Positions 11,787 through 20,542 of a stretch of 64,000 nt of DNA are shown here, piece by piece (positions within the stretch are counted from its first letter, which is position 1; each line of letters opens with the position of its first letter). The stretch is from contig NW_004457313.1 in the NCBI RefSeq assembly GCF_000313135.1, forward strand, positions 629,878 through 693,877, read 5' to 3'. Position numbers and translations under genes: made by a program. The notes under the pieces are model-generated. The model was not told the DNA's origin. It did no database searches and worked only from the letters and a program-made list of their open reading frames with translations. Source of the DNA: Acanthamoeba castellanii str. Neff (Eukaryota; Discosea; Longamoebia; Acanthamoebidae).

Positions 11787-13443
11787 ATGGAACAGGAGGA
11801 GAGCAAGGGGGGTGCAGCGAGGAGCGAGAGAGCCGCATGCGCCCACTTCAGCCACACCCTGCAGACCGAGGCCTACACCGAGCAGCTGGCGCGGTGGCCC
11901 AAGTTGGGGCAATTCATCCTCGCCCAGTACACCGGTACCTTACCCCCCCCCCCAGTTCACCTCGTCGTGTCGTGCGGGGGGGAGCACGCCAGTTCCAGTC
12001 TTACGCGTGTGTCGTTGTGTCGTGTCGTGTGTGTCGTGTGTGCCGTGGCAGATGAGGCCATTCTTGTGTATCAAGCGTTCAAGCCCGAGATCGGGAAGTA
12101 CGCAGTGGAGCACCAGCGGTTCACCGGCTGTCCGGGCTACTCCTCGACGCGGATGACCTGGATCAAGCCCAACTTCCTCTGGATGATGTTCCGGTGCCCC
12201 ATGCCCCGTACCCCTGCGACACGCGCGCGTCACTCGTTGGGTGAGGGAGTGAGTTGGGGTGTGGATGACGTGTGCTGAGTGGTGCGTGTGCGATCGGTGG
12301 CGAACAGAAACGGGTGGGGCCGCAAGAGTAATCAAGAGGTGACGCTGGGTATCTGGTACGTGCATCAATCAAGCGATGAGGCTGCTGGTTGCTGTTGTAG
12401 TGGTGGCTGTTGAGGTTGTGGTTTAGATAGCTCATCATCCCATTTCACACACATTGGGGCCAACAGGCTGAAGAGATCCGCGTTCGATCGCTACATTTTG
12501 CTCTCGTCAACGAAAGGTGGTGGAACAGTACGCCTGCAGTGGGACCCGGGTACCGCCTGGCTTCCCCTTTATTTATTTATTGAAATTAGGAAATTCGTTA
12601 TTAATCTCGTTATTTAATAATGAATATTAAGGCAGTAGGTGCTGAGGATGGCGACCTATCCATGACTAACGACGTTTGATTTGCAGACCACGACCCCAGC
12701 GGCGCACCGGTGACGAGCAGACGCGCGATTCAGCTCGGGCTGAAGAATGTGGAGTCCTACGCGAACGGCGAGGACATCCTGCGTATCGACGACCTCTCTC
12801 CGTTCGTGGCTGAGTGCGCCCGCAACGACCCCGCGCGACTCGTGACACCCAAGTACGCATATCCCTCCTTGCGTGTGCGGTGGTGCGTGTGCGTGTGCGT
12901 GTGCGGTGGTGAACTCCGTCTCAAGTAGAGCCATTGACAGGGAGATGATCTATGAGCCGAATGACCCGGCCCTGGGTGCGATTCTTCGCCTCTCCAGCGA
13001 AAGTGAGGTACGTACGGCACAGCACGACATTCACTCCAGGCGCACACCTCCGAGTGAATGGACGGAAATGTGTGGCTTCGGAACTCAAGTGTGAGCTGCA
13101 TGATGATCATGCACGATGCACACAGGAGCCGTTACGATTGACACTCTGCAGCAAAGGGCGGCGCAAGATGGTACTGCTCCACCCGCGCACCATGGACCAG
13201 CTCTATGCCACCATCAAGCAGAAGTTTAGGTCCGAACCACGCTTGTATTTTAACTCACTGGTTTTATTATTTTAATTTGTTGCTGCTGACCGATAACTTC
13301 ATGTTCTTTGTGTCCGATAACTGGGTGATCGCTGTGCGGATTGCAGGACGAAGGCACTGAGCGTCACAGACTCGACGGGCCGAACCGTAACGCAAAAAGA
13401 ACTGCAGGGCCTGAGCCAAGACGCAGTCTTACACTTTGCCTGA
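11787..13443 (+). CDS. DUF4291-domain protein with C-terminal beta-grasp-like extension
   Basis: Function unknown. Eight exons with consistent phases: 11787-11934, 12052-12207, 12308-12355, 12467-12549, 12687-12852, 12941-13007, 13126-13229 and 13347-13443. DUF4291 hallmarks are in the expected order: ILVYQAFKPEIGKYAV, RMTWIKPNFLWMMF, NGWGRKSNQEVTLGIW, VRLQWDPDHDPSG, RRAIQLGL and MIYEPND. The last two exons add about 65 residues not typical of the family: MVLLHPRTMDQLYATIKQKF, then SVTDSTGRTVTQKEL and DAVLHFA. This pattern (strand, helix, strand, short strand) resembles a KHA-, doublecortin- or PB1-like beta-grasp fold. The stop TGA at 13441 is followed in the same frame by the displaced methyltransferase fragment, so the true C-terminus may have been altered by the rearrangement there. 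Confidence 0.8.
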
Positions 13444-13445
13444 CC

Positions 13446-13670
13446 GCTCGGCGACTCGGTGCAGGCCGTGCCGGACTTTGCCGAGCGCAATCCGGGGTTC
13501 GTGTGCGACGTGTTGCGCGTGGACGGCGGGCACTTCGGCGAGGTGCCGCGGTTGGACTTGGTCAACATGCGCGCGCTGGCCGGGCCGCACAGCATTCTGC
13601 TGATGGACGACCTGCGGTGTGGGCTCGGCCACTGCCAGGCGACGCAGAGGGCGTGGGACGAGCTCAAGGC
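13446..13670 (+). pseudogene. displaced C-terminal half of a class I methyltransferase
   Basis: The plus strand reads GDSVQAVPDFAERNPGF, then CDVLRVDGGHFGEVPRLDLV, then HSILLMDDL and QRAWDEL. This is the C-terminal half of a SAM-dependent methyltransferase of the Methyltransf_24 kind (GDS, VDGGH and LMDD motifs). It has no start codon or upstream exon of its own: it begins straight after the stop codon of the DUF4291 gene and in the same frame. Near 13670 the similarity stops, and the opposite strand begins to encode the N-terminal half of the same kind of enzyme. I read it as a fragment inverted relative to 13671-14238. It could be a real inversion or an assembly error. Confidence 0.7.
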
Positions 13671-14238
13671 CGTGAAGCCCGATGTCGAAGGACTGGAGGC
13701 GCAGGCCGGGCTGGCTGGTGAGCCACACGGTGGCCGAGTGGCCCGCGTTGAACCCGATTTCGCACACGGTGCGCACGAAGGGCAGCCGCCCGACGGCGGC
13801 GTAGTAGTGGGCCTGCTCGGCTTCCATGTGGCCTTCGAGCCCCTGGCCCCAGAGCAGCGCGTCGAGCTTGGCCCACTCGGCCGGCCACGCCGGTGCGGCA
13901 TTGGCCTGTGCCGCCATCCACGCCAGGAACTGGGTCTGGGAGAACGTGTCGCCGGCCGCCTGGTCGTGGTTGTCGGATGTCCCCGGTTCGTCTACGGCGC
14001 CGTCGCCGGCGTCGACGTCGGAGGTTGGGCCAAAGAGGGCGGAGGGGGCGTGGTGGTAGAGGGCGTAGAGGGCGAAGGTGAGGGCCAGGGCGACCAACCA
14101 CCCGGCCCATTGCGGCACTGCGATGGAGGAATTGCGGGACGCACTGGGGTGGTGGCTACGAGTACTACTACTTGTCGGTAGCACGCTTCGAAGTGTGAAG
14201 AAGTGAAAGAGTTGGTTGTGCCGCGGAGTGTGGTCCAT
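13671..14238 (-). pseudogene. N-terminal half of a membrane-anchored class I methyltransferase
   Basis: Starts with ATG at 14238 (MDHTPRHNQLFHFF). A membrane segment follows (WAGWLVALALTFALYALY), then an acidic linker, then FLAWMAAQANAAPAWPAEW and the SAM-binding motif CEIGFNAGHSATVWL, then LRLQSFDIGLHG. Family resemblance ends at about 13670. The remaining open frame down to 13429 is only antisense to the C-terminal half encoded on the plus strand. The native enzyme would have continued for about 100 residues more. About 20-25 residues between SFDIGLH and LGDS are absent from both halves, so the event was not a clean inversion. The gene is probably broken, unless the assembly is wrong. Confidence 0.75.
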
Positions 14239-14557
14239 GGCCTGTGGGGGAGAGCCTCAAGAAGAAGAGGAGTTGTGCACTGGGAGATCTCGCGTACGAT
14301 AAGGTGCTTGTAAAGAGGATGGGCTAAGAAATGGGGAATAAAGATGACTTGTTGATGATGATCGAGAATCGCTCCTAACTCTCCGTTCTGTCGTCTCTCC
14401 CTTCTCTAAGCTCGTTCCCCCAGGCGCCTCTCCTTCCATACCTCGGCCGCCTCCTGGTCCGACATGCTTTGCATTCCATTGGCTTTCTTTTGCGCAGAAG
14501 AAATCAAAGAAGAAAAAACAAGAAATGGGTCGGGGCAATTAACTCTGAGCGGCGAAG
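14239..14557. promoter_or_regulatory. divergent intergenic region, methyltransferase / amidohydrolase
   Basis: About 320 bp between opposed start codons. No motif stands out and no further gene was seen. Confidence 0.4.
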
Positions 14558-17448
14558 ATGGAGGGAAGTAATGCTCGAAGCTTCGTGGTGAAGAACGTGT
14601 TTGTGCCTCGCGCCCTGCTACAGGGTACCCTTTGCAACCCGCCGCCAACATCATCATCATCATCATCATGATCAATGATTTGAGGCATTGTGTTTTGTGT
14701 TGTTGGTTGTGTTGTGCAGAGGAGTGGCAGGAGCGAGGCAACACGGAGTGCGTGCGTCGGGACGTGCACTTTGAAGAGGGCGGCGCCATCGTGGCCGTCG
14801 ACGAACCGTCGGACCTCAGCGCCACCACCGGCGACTCCGCCCTCACCGTCATCGACGGCACCAACAAGCTCCTCCTTCCCGGGTACCCCCTATCGTGGCG
14901 CGTGGCGTGCGCCATGCGGCGTGTGTGCGTGTGTCGTGTGTGTCGTGTGTGCGTGTGCGTGTGCGTGTGTGTCGTGCTCACGCGTGAGTCCAGGTTTCTG
15001 AATGGGCACACGCACTCGGGCGAGATGTACAACCGGGGCTCGATCCCGCCGCTGCCGCTCGAGCTGTGGCTGGGCTACCTCTACGACTACGGCCCGCAGG
15101 ACCCCAACCACTACTACCTCGCCGCCCTCCTCACCGTACACACCGCACTCCCTTCCACCCAGCACCTCCTCTCACGCGATCTCACTCGTCCCGTGTCGTG
15201 CGCCGTGCGTGCCGTGTGCCGTGTGCGGTTTGATAGGCGGTGGAGGGACTGATGACGGGCGTGACTTGCGTGCTGGACATGCCGTCGGTCTTGGGCGTCC
15301 CGGGCAAGGAGTTCGAGTGCCTCGAGGCCATCTGCCGGGTACGCGGACCGCGCTACAGAGGCGGCCACCACCGCCCGGGCGCTACAAGCTGACGTGGCAT
15401 GACGTGGTGTGACGTGGCATCAGGCCTACAGGGACGTGGGCGTGCGCGCCTTCGTGTGCCCGCTGTTGGGCGACCTCCCGTTCGATGCGACGGTGGCGCA
15501 CGGCTGCGGCCACGGGTGCAGCCCCTACGCCGGAACCGACAAGCACGACCCGCACAAGACCGACTTCATCATGGCCTTCATGGAGCAAGCCGTCGAGGTG
15601 CGCACAGACCATCATCATTTCCCGTGCCTGTGTGTCGCTTACATGTTCCGCACGACACGACACGACACGACACGACACGACACGACACGACACGACACGA
15701 CACGACACGACACGCACCGCACATGACACACGACACGCACATGACACGAGCGCAGAAACTGCACCGCCCGGAGGAGGGGATCGAGATCGGGGTGGGTCCG
15801 TCGGGCGTGCAGACGTGCAGCGACGAACTGTACACCCGCTGCCGAGAGCTGAGCGAGAAGCACGGCCTCGTGCGACACACCCACCTCCTCGAGACCGTCA
15901 ACCAGAAGAAGGTGCGGCCCCTCTTCTACGGTGACAATGAACACAATGACGACGATGACGATGACGACGATGATGATGCTGGTTGCGATGATGGTGATAC
16001 TGATGCCTGCCTTGATGGCGTGCAGTTGGCGTACGAGAAGTACGGATGCAGCGCGGTGGATCATCTGAAGAAGCTGGGGTTCTTCAACGAGAAGACCACC
16101 TGCGCTCACTCTATCTGGCTCGACGACAAGTACTTGTCCGACACAACACACACGACACACGCACGACACGCACGACATGCATGACACACAAGACGCGCGC
16201 TGACGAAATGCAATTGGCGGAGCACAGCGATATCGAGCAGCTGCAGACGACCGGCGCGACGCCCGTCCACAATCCGCTCTCCAACCTCCGTCTGGGCAGG
16301 TGCGTGCGCGCCCATTTTGTTCCGCTTCCCGCCCACCGCCCACCCTCGCCCATCGCTTTGCTCAACCCTTTTGCTCGCGCGACACTTGCACAGCGGCATC
16401 GCGCCCGTGTTGAAGTACCTGGACGCCCGGATCAACGTCTGCTTCGGGTGCGACGGCGCAGCCTCCAACGACTCACAGGACATGCTCGAGGTGCGCGGAA
16501 CACGACACGACCAACGACACGACACGACACGACCAACGACACGACCAACGACACGACCAACGACACGACCAACGACACAACACGACCAACGACACGACCA
16601 ACGACACGACCAACGACACGACCAACGACACGACCAACGACACGACCAACGACACGACACGACCAACGACACGACCAACGACACGACCAACGACACGACC
16701 AACGACACGACCAACGACACGACACACACGACCTCCGTTGCTGATCGCTGCATGTTTCGGGGACAGGCGATCAAGATGGGCTCCATCCTGCACAACATCA
16801 CCGACTTTGACTACAACCGCTGGATCACGCCCGATCAGGTCTGACCGCATTCTCCATATTCTATGTCGTGGAGCGGTTGGTTGGCTGACGATGATCTGGA
16901 ATGTGAGGCAGGCATTCCGCATGGCCGCGATGGGCGGCGCGCGGGCGGTCGGGCTGCAGGACCAGACGGGCCTCGTACAGGTGGGACGGTCGGCCGACCT
17001 CGTCCTCTACGACCTCGCCAGCTCCCTCTCCATCCTGCCCCGCACCGACATCCTCGGGTATTCCCGCGCGCTTGGCATTCCTGGCTTTATTCCTCTGTTT
17101 TAATGTGCACACGCACCACCGCACACGCACACACGCCGCAGTCTGCTTCTGCTGGGCCGCCCCAATAACCTGGTCACCGACGTGTGGGTGCGCGGTCGGC
17201 GCGTCTTCAAGGAGGGCAAAGTGGTACGTACCCGCCACGACACACAACACAACACGCGCTTACTAAAACGCGCACTCAAGGCGGGCGTGGATGAGGAGAA
17301 GCTCAAGAGGGACCTGTTCGCCACCTCCGAGTGGACCACCATGCCGCGCGCCTCGGCCACCCGCTCGTCGGTCGAGCAGCGCTACCGCCAGGTGATCGTC
17401 GACAAGCAGCCGCCCAGCAGCTCCAACCACTCCACGTCCAACGCCTGA
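14558..17448 (+). CDS. ATZ/TRZ-family amidohydrolase (guanine or SAH/MTA deaminase-like)
   Basis: Metal-dependent hydrolase of the amidohydrolase superfamily. Thirteen exons: 14558-14624, 14720-14882, 14994-15135, 15237-15338, 15424-15597, 15756-15911, 16026-16130, about 16195-16299, 16394-16490, 16767-16838, 16912-17057, 17142-17223 and 17281-17448. Metal and active-site motifs are in order: GFLNGHTHSGEMYNRG, VRHTHLLET, CAHSIWLDD, HNPLSNLRLGSGIAPV and CFGCDGAASNDSQDML. A C-terminal strand region (VWVRGRRVFKEGK) closes the composite barrel. The family removes amino groups from purines or related rings; the substrate is not decidable here. The seventh intron (16131 to about 16194) does not join in frame with AG acceptors I can see. 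AATAAA lies at 17454, six bases after the stop. Confidence 0.85.
15651..15713. repeat. (ACACG)n repeat in amidohydrolase intron 5
   Basis: An uninterrupted run of CACGACACGA units about 60 bp long, lying wholly inside an intron. Confidence 0.9.
16499..16732. repeat. (CCAACGACACGA)n 12-bp tandem array in amidohydrolase intron 9
   Basis: About 230 bp of a 12-bp unit, CCAACGACACGA, in roughly 17 copies with a few shortened units. It fills the intron between exons ending at 16490 and starting at 16767. It is the longest copy of the repeat family also found at 10635, 24100, 25550, 28726, 30440 and 31780. Confidence 0.95.
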
Positions 17449-17556
17449 TTACTAATAAAGTAATTAATAAGGCCTTTATTCGCGCGTGTGCGTGTGTCGT
17501 GTGCCGTGCGTGTCGTGTGCCGTGCGTGTCGTGTCGTGTTTGTCGGGTGACCGTCA

Positions 17557-18644
17557 TCAGCCCATGACGATGAGGGAGCGGTAGATGTTCCAGATGAAGG
17601 AGACGACGTTGCCGAAGAGGATCTGCATGTGCTCGGGCACGTATCGGAACATGATGAAGTTGACGAGGGGCCACATCTTCCAGGCGCTGGTCTGGGTGAG
17701 CCAGTAGGTCTTGCGCATGTCCTCCCGCATCTCGCGCCAGCTCTTGCGGTCGAGCACGCCCATGAAGACGTAGAAGAACAACGTCATCACCGGATCGAGC
17801 ACCAGCTGGTCCAGGCCCAGCTTGATCAGCACCGTGGACAGCGGCTCCTTCTCCTTTCCCTCCTCCCCGTCCTTTTTCTTCTGCACTTCGCTCTTCCGCT
17901 GTCGCACGACACGCACCACCGCACACGCACACGCACACGCACACGCACACGCACACGCACACGCACACGCACACGCACACGCACACGCACACGATGAGAG
18001 TTTGCAAGGATGGAGGAGGTGGAGGAGGAGAGGTGGTACCTTGGCGGGGAAGGAGGTGCGGAGGAGGAAGGAGACGAACTGGGTGATGGGCAGCGAGTCG
18101 AGGAACTGGTACCAGTGGTCGTACAGGGGCGTCACGGCCACGCTGTAGGCCACGAACTTCCAGATACGCACGTGGTCCACCCCCTTGACCCCTGCGCTCA
18201 CGCGACACACACACCAACACCAACGCGACACACCACGACGAGCACCGACCCGACGCGTGAGTCGGTGGAGCGCGCAACCGGCTCGTGTGGGGCAAGTGGT
18301 CGTGTGTCGAGTGGGTACCGGTCTTCTCGAACACGGCCTGCGCCACAAAGTCGCTGAAGTACTGAATGGCGCCCGACGTCACCACCTGTTCCGGGCAGAG
18401 CCGTTTAGATGTTAAAAATTATATGATTTAAAATTATACGATATTCGTTTATTTGTTACGATGGAATAATATATGATAAAAAAATAAAATAAAATAAAAT
18501 AATGGAAATAGAAAATATTAGGGGCGGTGCCTTGGTGAGGAAGGGCTTCTCCTCGAGGAGGCGGAGGTAGCCGGTCCACAGCTGCCCCACCGACGCCGTC
18601 AGGGCCGACGACGTAGAACCAGAAGGAGACGGTGACGACGACAT
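17557..18644 (-). CDS. Mpv17/PMP22-family organelle membrane protein
   Basis: Small multi-pass protein of peroxisomal or inner mitochondrial membranes. Four exons on the minus strand: 18531-18644, 18319-18385, 18040-18191 and 17557-17898. The start at 18644 gives MSSSPSPSGS. Family motifs in order: LWTGYLRLLEEKPFLTK, VVTSGAIQYFSDFVAQ, RIWKFVAYSVAVTPLYDHWY, LDQLVLDPVMTLFFYVFMG, and the signature WKMWPLVNFIMFRYVPEHMQ followed by NVVSFIWNIYRSLI. Intron 1 starts with GC instead of GT (AAG|GCACCG at 18531/18530). Intron 3 holds a (GTGTGC)n tract. A Lys/Glu-rich insert (SEVQKKKDGEEGKEK) precedes the third membrane segment. Known members act as channels or in mitochondrial DNA maintenance; the role here is inferred by family only. 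Confidence 0.88.
17907..17993. repeat. (GCACAC)n hexamer repeat in Mpv17-like intron 3
   Basis: About 14 copies of a 6-bp alternating purine-pyrimidine unit inside an intron, close to the acceptor of the last exon. Confidence 0.9.
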
Positions 18645-18973
18645 GCTGCTGTTCGGTCGGATCCGGAAGATGGGAGAGAACAAAGATTAGCCGGAGAAGA
18701 AAAAACGAATATTAAAATTAATGAATATGAAAATTGCTGACGTCAGGCATGTCGTAGTCGACACTTTCGGTTGTCGGCAGTTTCGAGTTCTTGGATTTGG
18801 AATCAAAGATCAGAAGTGGCAGGAGATTGCACCAGAAGAAGCAGCGGCAGAAGAAATGGGTCGCGTACGTGGCAGAAGAAATGGGTCGCGTACGTGGCAG
18901 AAGATTCATTCAGAATAGATTCCCCGAGTAAGAAGGGTGGCAGAAGAACATAATCACAAAGAACAGAACTGAG
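18645..18973. promoter_or_regulatory. divergent promoter region with TGACGTCA and a tandem repeat
   Basis: About 330 bp between the Mpv17-like (-) and Rab-like (+) start codons. It contains a CRE-type palindrome TGACGTCA at 18738-18745 and a 25-bp direct repeat (18846-18870 and 18871-18895, plus 8 bases of a third copy) just upstream of the Rab-like gene. Regulatory function is inferred from position only. Confidence 0.5.
18846..18903. repeat. 25-bp tandem direct repeat, 2.3 copies
   Basis: The unit starts GGCAGAAGAAATGGG and ends CGCGTACGT. Two identical copies abut, followed by GGCAGAAG. It lies about 70 bp upstream of the Rab-like start codon. Confidence 0.9.
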
Positions 18974-19889
18974 ATGACGGACAAGCGACCCCTTCTTGGT
19001 GCGGAGAAGCAATACCACTACAAGGTGGTGATAGTGGGCGATTCATTCACGGGCAAGTCATCTCTACTATCGCGCCTCTCTGACAAGGAATTCGAACGAG
19101 CCTATGCCCCCACCATCGGCGTCGATTACGTACGTTTGCCTGCCCCACCACACTCCCAGATGATCCGAGGATTAAAAACAACGAAATATCATCCTTGCAC
19201 TGAGTTTGCATGCTGAGAAATAGGGCTTTATATGAGGATCATCTCTTGCTACACTCCTTCTGTTCATTATCAACCACTCCCCACATCTCACACTTGTTTC
19301 ATCTTTACAGAAAGTGCATCAGCTGCGAAACGTGCAGGGCAAGAACGTCAGGCTCTCCCTGTGGGATAATGCGGGCGACAGAAAGTTTAATTCAATCGTG
19401 ACCAACTACTTCCGCGGCGCTGAGGGCGTTCTACTCGTGTACGACGTCACCAACCCGGCCTCCTTCGCCAATCTCAAGACGTGGCTCGCCGAGATCGACA
19501 GCAAGATCGTGCCCGGCTCCGCTACGGTGTGCGTAGTTGGCAACAAGATCGATGCGCCGAGGCGGGCCGTGAGCCGCGACGACGCCCGAAGCTGGGCCTT
19601 CGAGCGTGGCTTCCAGTACATGGAGTGCTCGGCCCTGAACGGAACGAACGTGGAGGAGTGCTTCGTCTCGGTGGCGACCACCTTGCTCAACCACGCGCTC
19701 GAGCGCGAGGAGGCCGAGGAAGAGGAGAAGCTGCGGCGGGCGGCCGCACAGAGGAAGTCCACCACATTCGCCGCCTTCTTCCAACGACAGCGAGAACATG
19801 CGGGCGAGGAGGCCGTGGGCGCGGTGGACGGCTCGACGGGCCGTTGTGGCCTGAGCAGCTACTTTTGCTTCCTGCCTCGGTGGCACTGA
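18974..19889 (+). CDS. atypical Rab/Ras-like small GTPase
   Basis: Two exons, 18974-19129 and 19311-19889. Motifs: P-loop GDSFTGKSS, switch I with APTIGVDY, switch II WDNAGDRKF, then YDVTNPASFANLKTWL, base-recognition NKID and ECSA. The fold is complete, but two features are unusual. The catalytic Gln of the usual WDTAGQE motif is Asp here (DNAGDRK), which in other GTPases reduces hydrolysis. The C-terminus (CGLSSYFCFLPRWH) has no CC, CxC or CaaX prenylation signal. An Arg/Glu-rich helix (LEREEAEEEEKLRRAAAQRK) precedes the tail. Membrane attachment and GTPase cycling are therefore probably non-standard (inference). The start is the only ATG upstream of the P-loop. Confidence 0.88.
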
Positions 19890-20542
19890 GCAAGCCAAGC
19901 CCTCCACACTCTCCACCTCTTTCCCCGACTGATGTACATACCACTCAACACAACACACACCAAACAATGAAAGCGATAACCATCGATTACTGTGTCTCTC
20001 CGCGTAAAATGAAAGAGAGGTGGTTGGTGGTTTGGCGTTGCTCAAGTTGAACAACGTCCATAAACAAACACCAGGAGGAAGAAGAAGAACGTCCATGGGG
20101 TTGTGCATCACTAGGATGAAGCGCATGTGCTGCTGTTGCTGCCAACAGGGAGCTTCCAGTCCAAGGTGTGATGCTGCTCTTGCCCCCCCCCCAAAGCCAA
20201 GGAGGACCTTCGTGGCACTAATGCACGGCCCCACTTACTAGGGCGGAGTCATAGCAGCCAAGGCAAAGCAGCGAGAAAAGACGCGCACTGCCGACGCCAG
20301 CAAGACCTCCGCGCCTGCCTGACGCGACACACACCGTTCGTCTCCCGCACCACCAAACTCGTTCGTGCACGCAAGGGGCTGGATGTAATGTTTGTATTTA
20401 CACAGAGACTACACCACAGGAGAACGCTGTACAACAGAGACAATAGAGAGAGAGGGGAGTACACTGTACACACTCGAGATGGGCCATCACACGCCAATTT
20501 ACAGATTACAGGGGAATTGGACCCAGCGGGTTCGACGCCGAT
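19890..20542. other. intergenic, convergent 3' flanks
   Basis: About 650 bp between the Rab-like stop (+) and the stop of the regulator on the minus strand. No convincing gene, RNA or repeat was seen. A short plus-strand frame encoding five consecutive Cys (about 20128-20142) has no supporting context. Confidence 0.4.

Noticed and set aside
13671..14181. Open frame on the plus strand continuing the methyltransferase C-terminal half
   Set aside because: Beyond 13670 it is only the complement of the N-terminal half; it has no similarity to any expected C-terminus.
16499..16732. CRISPR-like array
   Set aside because: Units are 12 bp and directly tandem with no spacers, inside a eukaryotic intron.
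20098..20241. Plus-strand frame with a five-Cys run, considered as a missing prenylated 3' exon of the Rab-like gene
   Set aside because: The Cys run is not terminal, the frame runs on for 30 residues of unconserved sequence, and the Cys come from a CTG-like repeat.
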